Source: Viola odorata (taxonomy: Eukaryota > Streptophyta > Magnoliopsida > Malpighiales > Violaceae). From it: a stretch of 64,000 nt of DNA. Below are positions 10,962 through 20,725 of this stretch, in pieces (position 1 is the first letter of the stretch; each line of letters starts with the position of its first letter). Below the pieces are notes generated by a model. The model did no database searches. It was not told where the DNA came from and saw only the letters and a program-made list of their open reading frames with translations. Where the stretch lies: positions 76,591,352-76,655,351 of the forward strand of contig OY829537.1 in NCBI GenBank assembly GCA_963691705.1. The letters run 5' to 3'. Position numbers and translations under genes: made by a program.

Positions 10962-12357
10962 ATGCAAATCAGCTTCGAGCACGTTCCTAGAGAGGAAAAT
11001 GCTGAAGCCGATTACCTTGCCAAGCTGGCCGCAAACCCAGAAGCATCAATACCAAAGGGTGTTTATTATCGTGAGCTATCGGTGCCGTCCTTCATGGAGG
11101 AGCAAGCCTCCTTATGTGTGAATGAGCTTGAGAATGATTGGCGAATTCCAGTAATAAAGTACTTAAAGCACGAAGAGCTACCTGAAGGTAACGCTGAAAA
11201 GATGAAAGTGCTGAAACAGGCTGCTCGCTGCACGTACTATGACGGGGAGCTTATTCGGAGATGTTTTTCTCACCCCGCCGCCAAATGTATAACTGAACAA
11301 GAGGGTCTTCACACCCTGCGTGAAATCCATGAAGGGATATGCGGAATGCACGTGTCGGGCGGCACCATGGCGGCACAAGTTTTCAGATCAGGATTCTACT
11401 GGCCCACCATACGAAGGGATTGCCACAATTACGTGCAAACTTGTCCCAAGTGTCAGGAATTCGCCAAAATTCCTCGACGTCCAGCCACTGAAATATCTGA
11501 AATTATCGCCCCTTGTCCTTTCGCCAAATGGGGGATTGATATCCTGGGTCCATTTCCAAAGGCGAGATCCCAACTGAAATTTGTAATAGTGGCTGTGGAC
11601 TATTTTACGAAGTGGGCGGAAGCTGAAGCGGTTGCCACAATCACGGCAGAAAAAACATCAAGTCATCATGAGATTCGGGGTGCCTCGTATCCTTGTCAGC
11701 GATAACGGGACCCAGTTTACTAGCCAATTCTTTAAAGACCAATGCTCGGAATTTGGGATTGAGCAGCGATTTTCTTCTGTGGCTCACCCACAAACCAACG
11801 GACAGGCGGAAGTAACTAATAGGAGCATCCTCAGTGGTATCAAGAAAAACCTGGAGGGGTCTAAAAAGAAGTGGGCTGACGAGCTGCCATATGTGATGTG
11901 GGCATACCGCATGACTGTGAAAACTAGCACTGGAGAAACGCCTTTCGCGTTGGCTTTCGGAACTGAAGCCGTTACGCCAGTGGAAATCGGGGCCATGAGC
12001 TTACGGGTGGCTCACTTTCGTGAGGAACTAAATGAGAAACGGTTACGTGCTAACCTGGACGCGTTACCAGAGGTTCGAGAAGAAGTCCTCCTGAAAACTC
12101 AGTATTATAAACAAAAAATGGCTCGTTATCATAACAGGCATGTGAAAGAGCGATTGCTGAAAATTGGTGACCTGGTGCTCCGAGACCGGCGAGCGGCTGG
12201 ACAGCGAATGGGGAAACTTAGCCCTAACTGGGAAGGACCAAATCGCGTCACCCACGTTGTGGGGAGAGGAGCCTATCGCCTGGAGACACTTGACGGTACA
12301 CCTCTATCCAACTCTTGGAATATCGCTCGTTTGAAATTATATTACTCTAGAGTTTAA
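10962..12357 (+). pseudogene. Tat-1 integrase (frameshifted)
   Basis: The HHCC zinc-binding region spans 11310-11453 (HTLREIHEG to CPKCQ). The catalytic triad is D at 11538 (WGIDILGPFP), D at 11701 (VSDNGTQF) and E at 11809 (NGQAEVTNRS). The frame changes near 11648-11656. Compared with Tat-2, the segment coding VWHFF before KHQVIM is missing, a deletion of about 14 bp bounded by A-rich sequence. After it the frame is +1 relative to the upstream frame. The C-terminal part (SPNWEGPNRVTHVVGRGAYRL) is the SH3-like DNA-binding region; no chromodomain is seen. Stop TAA at 12355-12357. Confidence 0.9.
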
Positions 12358-13297
12358 TTTTATCTGCACTATTTGGATTATGACAACCCTAACCGTGGCT
12401 AACGCTCGATATGAGAGTTTTCGTGGGTTTGTGGTTGCTTTTGTGCAGATAAAAAGGGGGATACCCTGGGAGTGAAAAGTCCTATCCTTGTGATGGTCGG
12501 TCTTGATCAGATGACCCACTAAGTGAGGGCACCGCCCGGAATCTTTGGGAGTGAAAAGTTCTTTTCTTGTGCTGGCCGTTCTCGTGGAGACGGTACATCA
12601 AGACAAGACACGTCCCAAAGAAATAGAAACTCTGTTTAGAAACAAGAATCCTATCTTAACGGTCGGGCTAGTATAGCTAAACCATTAAGAAAGGACACGG
12701 TTCTAAACAAGAGGTCAACGCCTAAAAGTGAAAATTCCTAGCCTTGTGAGAGTCTTGATCCGACTGCTCATGAGATGAGGCACTTTTGAGGCCGATCGAG
12801 AGATAAGGGAAACGTGGAGAACCGCGTAATTCCAGTTAGTAACCGGATGAGTAATCCCTGGCGAAGTATAGAACTGAGGGGAAACGCGATTTGAAACGGG
12901 TTCCGTGATAAAGCCCTGTGACGGCAGCGGAAAGGCTCCTACGGGTAAATCACTCTCTCTCAAAACTCGTTTTGTTACTGATGATCTACAATTAGAAATG
13001 TGCAGAATACTCCCGAACAGCGGAAGGAGTGGTGGTCATGATACCGATAAGCTTATCGAAAGGCCTACCCGATATAGACCTTAGTCATTTTGGTGGAAAT
13101 ACTAAGGGTTTGATAAAAGAAGTCTCGTGAGGAGACAAATACAAAGGAAGAACAGTGATAAGAGATTGCTTAGATATATTAAAGGCATCTCAAGGATTTA
13201 CAAAGATCCAGTGTTCAAAATGATTATGCCGTAGGCATAAAAGATAAAAACTAGGCGATGCTTATCGCTAGAAGGAACGGCAAAGTGCCATGACATA
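12358..13297 (+). other. Tat-1 spacer between pol and antisense genes, with degenerate repeats
   Basis: There is no gene. A motif of about 45-70 bp recurs three times (about 12469, 12548 and 12723), each beginning gtgaaaagt or gtgaaaatt, then a C/T-rich stretch with ccttgtg and a 'tgaggcac' part. The same motif, inverted, recurs in Tat-2 at 57490-57940. It is therefore a conserved non-coding part of this element family, perhaps related to RNA 3' processing of pol or of the antisense genes (inference). Confidence 0.7.
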
Positions 13298-13735
13298 TCA
13301 GCTCTCGGGGATTCTTCGTTTCCAACCCGCGGCCTTGGCTTGGCGATATCCCGCCTCATGGATATGGGCAGATTTCTGTAGAAAGGCTTTTGCAACTTCT
13401 TCGCCCTTGTAGGCATCTACCCCGTGGATTTCCTCGAAACACTTAACCAGAACACTAGCAGTCTGTTCGGCATGCCACCAGCTCATATCGGCCTATTCTT
13501 CCGCCAAAGTCCCCTTCTCCTTCTCCAAAGCTGACTTCTCATTTTCCAAAGTAGTCACTTTGGCCTGCTCCTCTGCCAAAGTTTTTTCCAGCACGGAATG
13601 CCGCTTTTGTAGATCCTGATGATCTAGTATAACTCTGGAACGCTCATCCAGCACCTTTTTCTTATCATTCCGCTCCTGGGATAGCTCCGCTGAGACGGAA
13701 CGAAGGGTAGCAAGTTGATGCTTCACCTCCTCAGC
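13298..13735 (-). CDS. Antisense gene D, distal coiled-coil segment (Tat-1)
   Basis: On minus, directly after the stop of the main gene D frame, the same frame stays open at 13726-13493 with a strongly heptad-like Lys/Glu/Leu-rich coiled coil. After one more stop (TAG) it continues to 13298 with a compact helical tail (GYRQAKAAG). Tat-2 has a matching coiled coil and tail at 56180-56646 (GYRQAKRP). Gene order and similarity say it once belonged to the gene D protein. Whether it is translated by readthrough, by splicing around the stop, or is dead sequence is open. Confidence 0.5.
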
Positions 13736-15632
13736 TCAATAATGGAATTTCATCATACTGGAGAAGAGGTCAGTGCGGAGGAAGTTCGCCTTGTCGTCAT
13801 CAGTCAGAGAAAGAAAGGTCTCCCGTTCCGCAGATGACGCTAGAATCTGAGAAGCCAGCAGGGCAGAAACCTCATCTGAACCATCGCCCCCGATGGCTGC
13901 CAAGCCACGGGCACGGAAATCGAATAATTCAACTTGATGGGTCACTTCGCCAACCCCATTTAGCGGGCAAAGATCTGCCGCAAAATTAAAAGTGCTTCCG
14001 CCTTCACCATAGCGTTGCCGCCAAGGAACGCTTGAAGGAGTGAAAGCTAGGGGGGCGGGAGCGTGAACCTGTGAGGAAGAACTGCCCGGAGCCAGGAAAA
14101 CACCATGAGGCTGATAGCCCGCGAAATCCTGCAGGACGTCCTGATAGCCTAAATGAGAGGGAAATGAATGGATAGGCCCACCAAAGGAATGGGGCGAAGA
14201 GCCAAAGGGGTCAGCACCACCCAGATTCCCCAAAACTTCCGTAGAATGTCCACGTGGAGGAACCATGGCAGAATCAAGAGCAGTGACAGGGTCACCCTCC
14301 CTCGCGACGTTAGAAGAGGATATGTTTTCACCCTCGCCCTCTATCCGGGCCCTCTTTGAGGCGCCCGTCAGGACATAGGTCAGATCCATATCGCCTGAGG
14401 GAATGGGAGCAGTAACTACAACAGTTTCCTACAAAGGAAAGAAAGATAAATCAGATAGTGATAAATATCGATGCGCAACATATCGCGATTAAAAACACGC
14501 TTACGGTAGCAGTGTTGGAAGGAGGAGGTGCCTCCGAAGAACCCGCAGCGTCGGGAGAAGGAGTAAGAGTGGCGATACTCCGCGTTCTTTTCTTCTTTTT
14601 TCCTCTGGCAATGGCCTTAGGGGCCTGAGAAGACGAAGGAGCAGCAACGGTCACGATGGGCACACCTTCAGGAATGTCAGTATTCCCTTCACCCACAGAA
14701 GAGGAGGATACTTGAGCGAGATTCGCAGAAGTAGCCGGTAACTCAGAAGGAGTATCAGTGGCTTCCGAAGCAGCTCTCTCCCTGTCTTCCCTGTCCTGAG
14801 CTCTCTTTAAACGCCTTCTTACACTCTCTGGTCTGTAAGCAGGATCCGTCGCTGCAAACCGCAAAATGATGTCAGCGTTAGTATTAGCGAGGAAAGGAAA
14901 AAGAGTAACGTGATACTCACGCCTAACACAATCTTGAATGGCCGTTCTACAGGCCGTAAGTCGAATGTGAACGCTAATCTCCAGTTGGAGTAAGGTGTCC
15001 AACCATCCTTGTTCACGAGCGGGAAGTGTCCCTGGCCGACTCCAAATGCCATCTTGGACGTCCTGGTTAAACCCAGAGCGCCACTCGGGACCAGGAGCGT
15101 CAGGAAGATCCACCAGAAAGAACTCCTTTTTCCAAGCCTCGACAGAAGACTCGATATGGAGTAATTTCCAAGTAAAAGACTTGAGAGAATCATCGTCAAA
15201 GCGGGGCGATATGGTTATCACACCCCGACACTTCATCAATTTGAAAAGGGATCTAAGCAACAAAAGAGAAGGGGAAGTAATCCCCTTATATCTACAAAGT
15301 TCCAAGAAGGCATAAACACAACAATATGCATTTGGGGCTAACTGGGCAGGATTAAAATTGCCGACAATAAGCAAATCTTTGATGAAAGGATCGATAGGAA
15401 GCCGGAAACCATAGCGAAACATCTGGGCGTATAAAACCCTACGATTGCCGGCCAGAACGCTGTTCAAACGTACTGACCCAGGGGCGACTATGGCTTGGTA
15501 GCCATCAGGAATAACGGCACCGTGAGTGGCCAAGTGCTCCCGGAGAATGGCCTCGGTAGTAATAACACTAACTGTGGTATCTATTTTCTTCTCATCTATG
15601 GATTTTGACTCAGAACGGCGAGTCTTTGCCAT
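13736..15632 (-). CDS. Antisense gene D of Tat-1: gypsy-type transposase-like protein
   Basis: Minus-strand gene with ATG at 15632. Exons are 15632-14921, 14851-14505 and 14428-13736, with GT-AG introns of 69 and 76 nt; phases fit and junctions match Tat-2 gene D. The first intron is a multiple of three without a stop, so an unspliced frame also exists. Exon 1 encodes a globular domain with NRRVLYAQMFRYGFRLPIDP, LAPNAYCCVYAFL, LLLRSLFKL and a later WK motif. This resembles the plant 'putative gypsy-type transposon' (Transposase_28) family by recall. Exons 2 and 3 are Ser/Pro-rich with a KKKKR basic cluster, likely nuclear targeting. The frame ends TGA after FHY. A conserved TATA box lies at 15797-15804. 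Function unknown; it is a paralogue of gene C. Confidence 0.75.
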
Positions 15633-15796
15633 GGCAGAAGCAAAGAAATAGAAATCGAGAAGATGAAGGAAAGTAGAAGAAAGTACCTTTAAGAGGAAAG
15701 AACTTCGAAAGCCTAAGTAGAGGTAAGAAGAACAAGACGGCGGGGAAATAATATCAGAAAGGGGAGTGAAAAAGAAAAGGGAAGAAATAAAGACGG

Positions 15797-15804
15797 TTTA
15801 TAAC
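15797..15804 (-). promoter_or_regulatory. TATA box of antisense gene D (Tat-1)
   Basis: Minus strand reads ctagggttataaaccg, about 165 bp before the gene D ATG. Tat-2 has ctagggtttatatatataag about 175 bp before its gene D ATG. Confidence 0.6.
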
Positions 15805-15870
15805 CCTAGTAATTAAAAGGAAACGGCAAATGCTACAGTCGTTGTGTTGGAGCGGAGTGAGGGATAAGAC

Positions 15871-17657
15871 TCAAGCAATGAGTACAACTCTAGAGAAGCG
15901 CAACAAACGTTTCGATTTTGTCAAAAGTTTTAAACAAAGGTGAAGAGGCAGAAGAAACGGACACGCATGCCGTAAAAACTCCTCCTTGTCCTTGGAGGAA
16001 GTAAACATCTGGCCCACTATTGGACCCACAGGCTCTTCCCGCGATGACGGATCCGATATCCCCAAGGCGCGGAGCCCGTCGGTGCCGAAAGAGGACAAAT
16101 CCAGCTGATATCCAGTAGGGCCTTGACGACTCTGAGGAGAGAGGTTGGAGATATAAGGAGGGGAACAACTTTTTGCGGAATCGCCGATGCCCGAAATCGA
16201 AGATAGGAATAAAAGGTGGGGATTCCGTGGAGAAGAATTAGGAGGAGCACTTGACTCTGAAACTGGTAACGCGACTTCTGGGATAAAGGAACCTATCGGG
16301 GAAGTAGGAGGGTCCGATGACAAAGAAGAGGCCGCTGCCGCTGGGGTTTCGTTACCTTCAGAAGGAATGCTGGGAAACACTTCGACAACCTCCGCCACTT
16401 GTGAAGTGCTCTCGACATGAGAAGCGCTAACTTCCTCAGTGGGGACCACGTTAGCTTCCTTTGAAGGGGAAACCGGCGGGTCGGTCCTCTCTTTGCGAAC
16501 CCTCTTCACGAGACGTTCCGTCTCTTTTGCAATCTCTTCGCTATCGTCCTCAGTGGATTCCGCCGCATTGTCGTTCCTCCTCGACCTGAGTTTCACCCGT
16601 TGAGCAAGAGTAGCATGACGTAACTCGGGACCAAGGTCCATGCTCTCGCTATCACTGTCGATTTTCTCAGGCACAGGATCGCTTTGAGCTAATTTTTTGC
16701 CGCGAGGAGGAAGCCAATCTTCAAGAAAACGAGAAGGTCGAGCAGAGGTCCTGCGAGTAGCGATGGTCTTGTTCCTTCTCCTCCTAGGCGGAATAGGTGG
16801 GCGATGAGAATTCTCGGGTGGAGGAGAAGGGGGCAGCGACTGGAGAGGTATTACGTTCAAGGGGGCGTCACCTTCCCCAGAGGAACTACTCTCAGCGTTA
16901 CCTGCCAACAAAGCATATTATCAAAGTAAGAAATTTGAAGCGATAAAGCGGAAAAAGGGAACTCACCCACAACGCACTCTGGCAAAGGCCTGAACCGAGC
17001 AAACTCCCGGATGCGGAAAGACCCTTCTATCTCTAACAAGGCACTAACGTTAGAAACATCCTGGCTTGACAGCGTGTCCGGTTTTTTCCAAACGCCGCCA
17101 TGGATTCTTCGATTGAAACCCCCGTGCCAGAGTCGTGACGGCAAACAGAGGGTGAAAAACCCAGACTTCCAGTCGTCTACGTTTTCTTCAAAACCTTGAA
17201 AGTTCCGCCAGAACAGTTGCACAATGACATCGTCCCATCTAGGGGTAATATCTACCAGACAGTTGTGGCTATTCAAGACAAAGAATGTGCGGAATAGATC
17301 AAGCGATGGAGCAAATATACACTTCATCTCGCACGAACGAAGGAAAGCATAAATACCACACCAAGAGGGTGGAGTAATCTGGACCGGATTGAGGTCATAC
17401 TGATCTAGCAATTTTAACAGAGAAGTGTGGAGTGGGAAACGAAACCCGTCAGTGAACATCTTGAAATAAACCAACCGGAAGGTTCCCCACATGGCGTCAG
17501 GCAAACGGGTATCTTTCAGAGAGATAAAAGGGCGATAGCCCGTGGGAAAAGTAATACCATTCTCCTCTAATTCGACCCTCAAAACTTCATTACAATTGAA
17601 AATACTACAAGCTCTCCTAGCTTCGGGATCTATAGGGTTTTCGACGGTTGAAGACAT
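15871..17657 (-). CDS. Antisense gene C of Tat-1: gypsy-type transposase-like protein, C-terminally shortened
   Basis: Minus-strand gene with ATG at 17657. Exon 1 is 17657-16967, then a 65-nt GT-AG intron (16902-16966), then exon 2 16901-15871. The joined Gly codon agrees with Tat-2 gene C. Exon 1 carries the same globular fold motif as gene D (VYFKMFTDGFRFPLHTSLL, ITPPSWCGIYAFLRSCE, LFRTFF, ITPRWDD, then W and GFN). Exon 2 is Pro/Ser-rich with basic patches and a conserved block GTDGLRALGISDPSS. Tat-2 gene C continues past that block into a long coiled coil ending SSEEE; in Tat-1 the coiled coil is absent and a short unrelated tail ends at 15871, so a deletion is likely. A TATA-like box is at 17849-17857. 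Function unknown. Confidence 0.75.
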
Positions 17658-17848
17658 GAGGAAATGGAAAGTAAACCTATGGCGATAAAAGGAGTAAATA
17701 CCTGGAACAAAAAGCCAGTAGGCCGGTCGCCGGCACCAGTGAGCGGTTCCAGTAAAACCACTCGAAGAAAAAGAAGTGCAGAAGAGAGAGAGAAAATGTG
17801 CAGAAACCCAGAAACATTAGCAAAAACAGTAAAGGAGAGAGATGATTT

Positions 17849-17857
17849 CCTTATAAA
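17849..17857 (-). promoter_or_regulatory. TATA box of antisense gene C (Tat-1)
   Basis: Minus strand reads ctcctttataaggaaat, about 195 bp before the ATG. Tat-2 has ctcttttaaaaggaaat about 195 bp before its gene C ATG. Sequence and distance both agree. Confidence 0.6.
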
Positions 17858-18127
17858 GGAGAAAACCTAAGAAGAGACAGCCTGTAAAAACAAAACACGT
17901 GCAGAACCGAAAGGGACACGTGGATAGTCATCTATGCCTTCTGAAAAAAGACAGTTACTGATTGAGAGTTGAAGGCAGCTACTCGCAGCGAAAGAAACGC
18001 TTCCGCGATCGCCCGGAATGCCCAAACAGAAAAAGACAAGTAAGCGATGAGAGACGAAAGGGAAATAAAAAACATCATTTATTATGGGAAACGCCATACG
18101 GCATCTACAAAAGACGGGCTATGCCCC

Positions 18128-18583
18128 TTAGTCGCTGACAGACCAAGTAACGTCGTAGCAATAGACTACGTCCTTTTCGTCATCGCCATCCCAGAATGGT
18201 GAATCCACATCAGCAGGGGGAGAAGACTCACCGACCCTCTTTCTGGCGGCAGTAGTCGACCCGGTTGTTTTCTCCTTAATGCCTGGCGATACTGCCTCAA
18301 CGGCGGAACCAGCAGAAGGAACCCACGGAGGCGAATCACTCAAAGGAGGAAACAATTTTTTCTCCTCCCTAGCCAGAGAAGCCAAAGAGTTGAAAAATGA
18401 CTTAGAGGCCTTGGCAGCCTCTTTCCTTCGTTGTTCAACTTCCTTCCTCCGCCTCTTGCGACCTCGCCGGCGGACAACCGGTCTCCAAGGAGGCGATGGG
18501 GGAGGATTATCTGTGTCAGGGGTAGTCGGAGGAGTTGGCGGTGAATCCCCCGAAGCCGTACCTAGCAAATAAGAATCAGCCAT
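18128..18583 (-). CDS. Antisense gene B of Tat-1: small Pro-rich/basic protein
   Basis: An intact 151-codon frame on minus. The N-terminus is MADSYLLG, then a proline-rich stretch (DSPPTPPTTPDTDNPPPSPP) running into WRP and an Arg/Lys cluster (RRRGRKRRRKE) that may be a nuclear signal. A helical segment with FFNSLASL follows, and an acidic, aromatic C-terminus. Tat-2 gene B (47568-48056) has the same start, proline-rich block, WRP and basic cluster, so the frame is genuinely conserved. A ctatttaat TATA-like box lies about 75 bp upstream; Tat-2 has ctatataag at 73 bp. No known domain is recognised. Confidence 0.75.
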   Translation of the reverse strand: MADSYLLGTASGDSPPTPPTTPDTDNPPPSPPWRPVVRRRGRKRRRKEVEQRRKEAAKASKSFFNSLASLAREEKKLFPPLSDSPPWVPSAGSAVEAVSPGIKEKTTGSTTAARKRVGESSPPADVDSPFWDGDDEKDVVYCYDVTWSVSD

Positions 18584-19059
18584 GAGACTCGCAGAGGATC
18601 TAGAACGAAGAAAAATGAATGAGAAAGAAATGGATAAGAATGAAGGAGAAAAAACCTCATTAAATAGCCGGGAAAAGAAGAAAAGAGACTCTTCGATCCT
18701 CCAACCCGACTCTTGAAGATTGGCACGTGTACAGTCTGAAGTGCAAATGTAGATTTGCAGTCACGCCTGTTGAAATCTCGCGCAAATCAAGAATAATGCT
18801 AATATCTGCCGATCAGTTGTTATAATGAGGACGACGCGGAGTTAAGGCAGAACGATCAACAGAAAAACCCTCCCAATGGCAAGACTGTTTTCAGTTGGGC
18901 TAAGAATATTCCTTGGAAAACGACAAAGAGTGCAGTAAAGAAGAAGAACAGTTGCGAGAGGGAATGATGAAAACACTTTATTTATTATGGCCTAGTGGCC
19001 GGAAGATACATTTACAAGACAAGGGGAAAAGAGAAAAGGCCCAAAGGGAGCCACCGCTA

Positions 19060-19437
19060 TCAGGCGTCAGAGCCAGTGTCCTCGGGCACTTCAGGAAGAT
19101 CCCTCAGGGAATCCATAACCAGAACTAGATCGTGGGAAGTGGCTCTCATCCCCTTCAGGCAGCACCCCAACATGTCCTTACGCTGCTGCAGCATGGCGAT
19201 CACCACTTGAATCCGAGAGATGGAGGCAGACAACTTTGAAACGCTCTCCAAAGGACTGAAGTCCTCCAGAGAGACGGCTCCCAGCCGGGAATAGAGCGGA
19301 GTCAGCATCCCCTGCAGCTCCAGAATATCCTCAGAAGTCTTGACCAGCATGTTCTCCAGGAAACCGACGTCACCGTCATTGAGGTTCCTGAGCGAATGAC
19401 CCTTGGAGAGAAGAAAATTCTTAGTCAAATGATCCAT
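19060..19437 (-). CDS. Antisense gene A of Tat-1: small helical protein
   Basis: An intact 125-codon frame on minus, the gene nearest the 3' LTR. It is predicted mostly helical with conserved blocks TKNFLLSK, KTSEDILELQGM, LEDFSPLE and LQQRKDMLGCCLKGMRA, and an acidic end. Tat-2 gene A (46691-47077, 128 codons) is clearly homologous along its whole length, including the CC pair and the DAGSNA/DTGSDA end. A TATA box (tataaat on minus, 19487-19493) lies about 50 bp upstream. No known family is recognised. It might form a helical bundle or oligomer (inference). Confidence 0.78.
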   Translation of the reverse strand: MDHLTKNFLLSKGHSLRNLNDGDVGFLENMLVKTSEDILELQGMLTPLYSRLGAVSLEDFSPLESVSKLSASISRIQVVIAMLQQRKDMLGCCLKGMRATSHDLVLVMDSLRDLPEVPEDTGSDA

Positions 19438-19486
19438 GATGCTGACTGATAGAGATGAGGAGAACGTGGGTTGGGAAAACTCACCG

Positions 19487-19493
19487 ATTTATA
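19487..19493 (-). promoter_or_regulatory. TATA box of antisense gene A (Tat-1)
   Basis: Minus strand reads ggagcctataaatcgg about 50 bp before the gene A ATG. The Tat-2 counterpart ctataaatagg is at 46602-46609, 82 bp before its ATG. Both suggest an internal promoter directed against the LTR-driven transcript. Confidence 0.6.
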
Positions 19494-20191
19494 GGCTCCA
19501 CTGAAGGGAGGCCTTGGGAAAAGAAATTGAGATCCTCAAAAGACGAGCAGCCCCGATATCCTCAAGGAGTGATAAGCCTACAACGGAAGGAAGGGGTAAC
19601 GGTCGCAATATAGATACTGGAAGGAGTACGAGGCAGAGTCTGAAAAAACGCCGAAAGACACGATATCACTGGTAGCCCTGACGCTAAAACCATAAGGTTA
19701 CCGGTATCCACAGTGTAAGGCCGCGTTGATGTCACCGGTGGCCCTAGATGCGTAAAACCGCGTTGTCATCACAGGTGTCTGGTGGTATGAAGCCGCGATA
19801 ACCATAAGGTAGCTGATGGCGTAAAGCCGCGTTGATACCGCTGCTCTCTCGGGCGTAAAGAATAAATTGGGGCTCGTGTGACCTCAGACCTCTGTAAGTA
19901 TAAGGTTTGCTAACCTCTGTATAAGTATCTATCTCCTCTGTGTCTTTGCAGTACACTCGAAAGGACGATAAGCCCGAATATATGCCAGCCTAGGGCACGG
20001 CCTGGTTGAATATATGCCGCACGTAATCCAACAACGGTCCTTCTATGACTTGAACGAAGTGGAGACTTCATAAGCCCTATCGAGAGGCCAAGAAGATTAA
20101 TATCGCCTCATGACCGAGCAGATCCCTATTCTAAGATATCAGACGTGGATAGCCCTTGGTGAACACTCGGGCTAGTTTTCAGTTGGGCTTA
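19494..20191. other. Tat-1 region between antisense gene A and 3' LTR
   Basis: No gene is seen. 19680-19850 holds four or five degenerate short repeats built on 'gcgtaaarccgcgttga' with 'ataaggt' links. The end (20165-20191), cactcgggctagttttcagt and on to gggctta, is shared almost exactly with Tat-2 next to its LTR. The plus-strand primer must lie here although it is not purine-rich. A second copy of gttttcagttgggct is at 18889-18903. Confidence 0.6.
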
Positions 20192-20720
20192 TGATAACAA
20201 TTGGAATGCTCCTGACGGCAACATTGGGGATACGACATCTATCCTGGACAAGTTTCTATACGCTTCCCTGAAAGGCCAACCTATCGCCTGGGCCAGCGGA
20301 AATTTCCTAGGATGGTCGACTTCAGCGGGGGGGGGGATCTCATGCGTCTTTACACGCACGGCGTCATCCCATCCTAGGGGACTGGAGAATATATCGCCCC
20401 AGATAGGCCTCACTCGATTATCGCCCGCGATGACGTACCTGATATCGCTCAAAACGATATCTTCAGATTATGTCTACCCCTATCGCTGTCAGGTATCGCT
20501 AATTTCGGTCTATAAATACCCCCACCTTACCAAACAGAAAGAGAGATCGAGATCATCTTGGAGAAACTCTACTACTTTGAAAACTTGAACTGACTTAAGC
20601 ATCGGAGTGTCTACGCCGGAGTCCCCCTCCGGCGCTTTGCAGGTACCTCCGACGTCGACCGCCTCCTGTACGACCACCGGTGGCTGCCGTTCCGCTCAGA
20701 AGAGGTCTCGGATCTTATCA
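20192..20720 (+). repeat. Tat-1 3' LTR
   Basis: 529 bp, same start and end as the 5' LTR, followed by the duplication aaaag (20721-20725). It has a TATA box at 20511-20518, a 10-G run at 20327-20336 and the stem-loop at 20614-20634. Five substitutions separate it from the 5' LTR. Confidence 0.95.
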
Positions 20721-20725
20721 AAAAG

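Larger units (their letters stand above)
5881..20720 (+). mobile_element. Tat-1: complete Tat-type Ty3/gypsy LTR retrotransposon with antisense genes
   Basis: Two LTRs of 538 and 529 bp begin tgataacaattgg and end ctcggatcttatca. They are flanked by the perfect 5-bp duplication aaaag (5876-5880, 20721-20725). Internal order is primer binding site, gag, protease, reverse transcriptase, RNase H, second RNase H and integrase on +, then a repeat-bearing spacer, then four genes on -, then the 3' LTR. Dual RNase H and no chromodomain place it in the Tat lineage (family knowledge). The LTRs differ at five substitutions plus a G-run length change, about 1 percent, so insertion is recent: some hundreds of thousands of years under a commonly used plant rate (inference). 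gag-pol carries five in-frame stops and one deletion, so this copy is not autonomous as it stands. Confidence 0.95.

Noticed and set aside
12358..13297. Protein genes in the Tat-1 spacer
   Set aside because: Frames are short, without homologues in Tat-2, and overlap the degenerate repeats.
14451..15632. Single 393-codon unspliced minus frame as the gene D product
   Set aside because: It passes through a 69-nt GT-AG intron that happens to be divisible by three and ends in a second intron. Tat-2 supports the spliced form.
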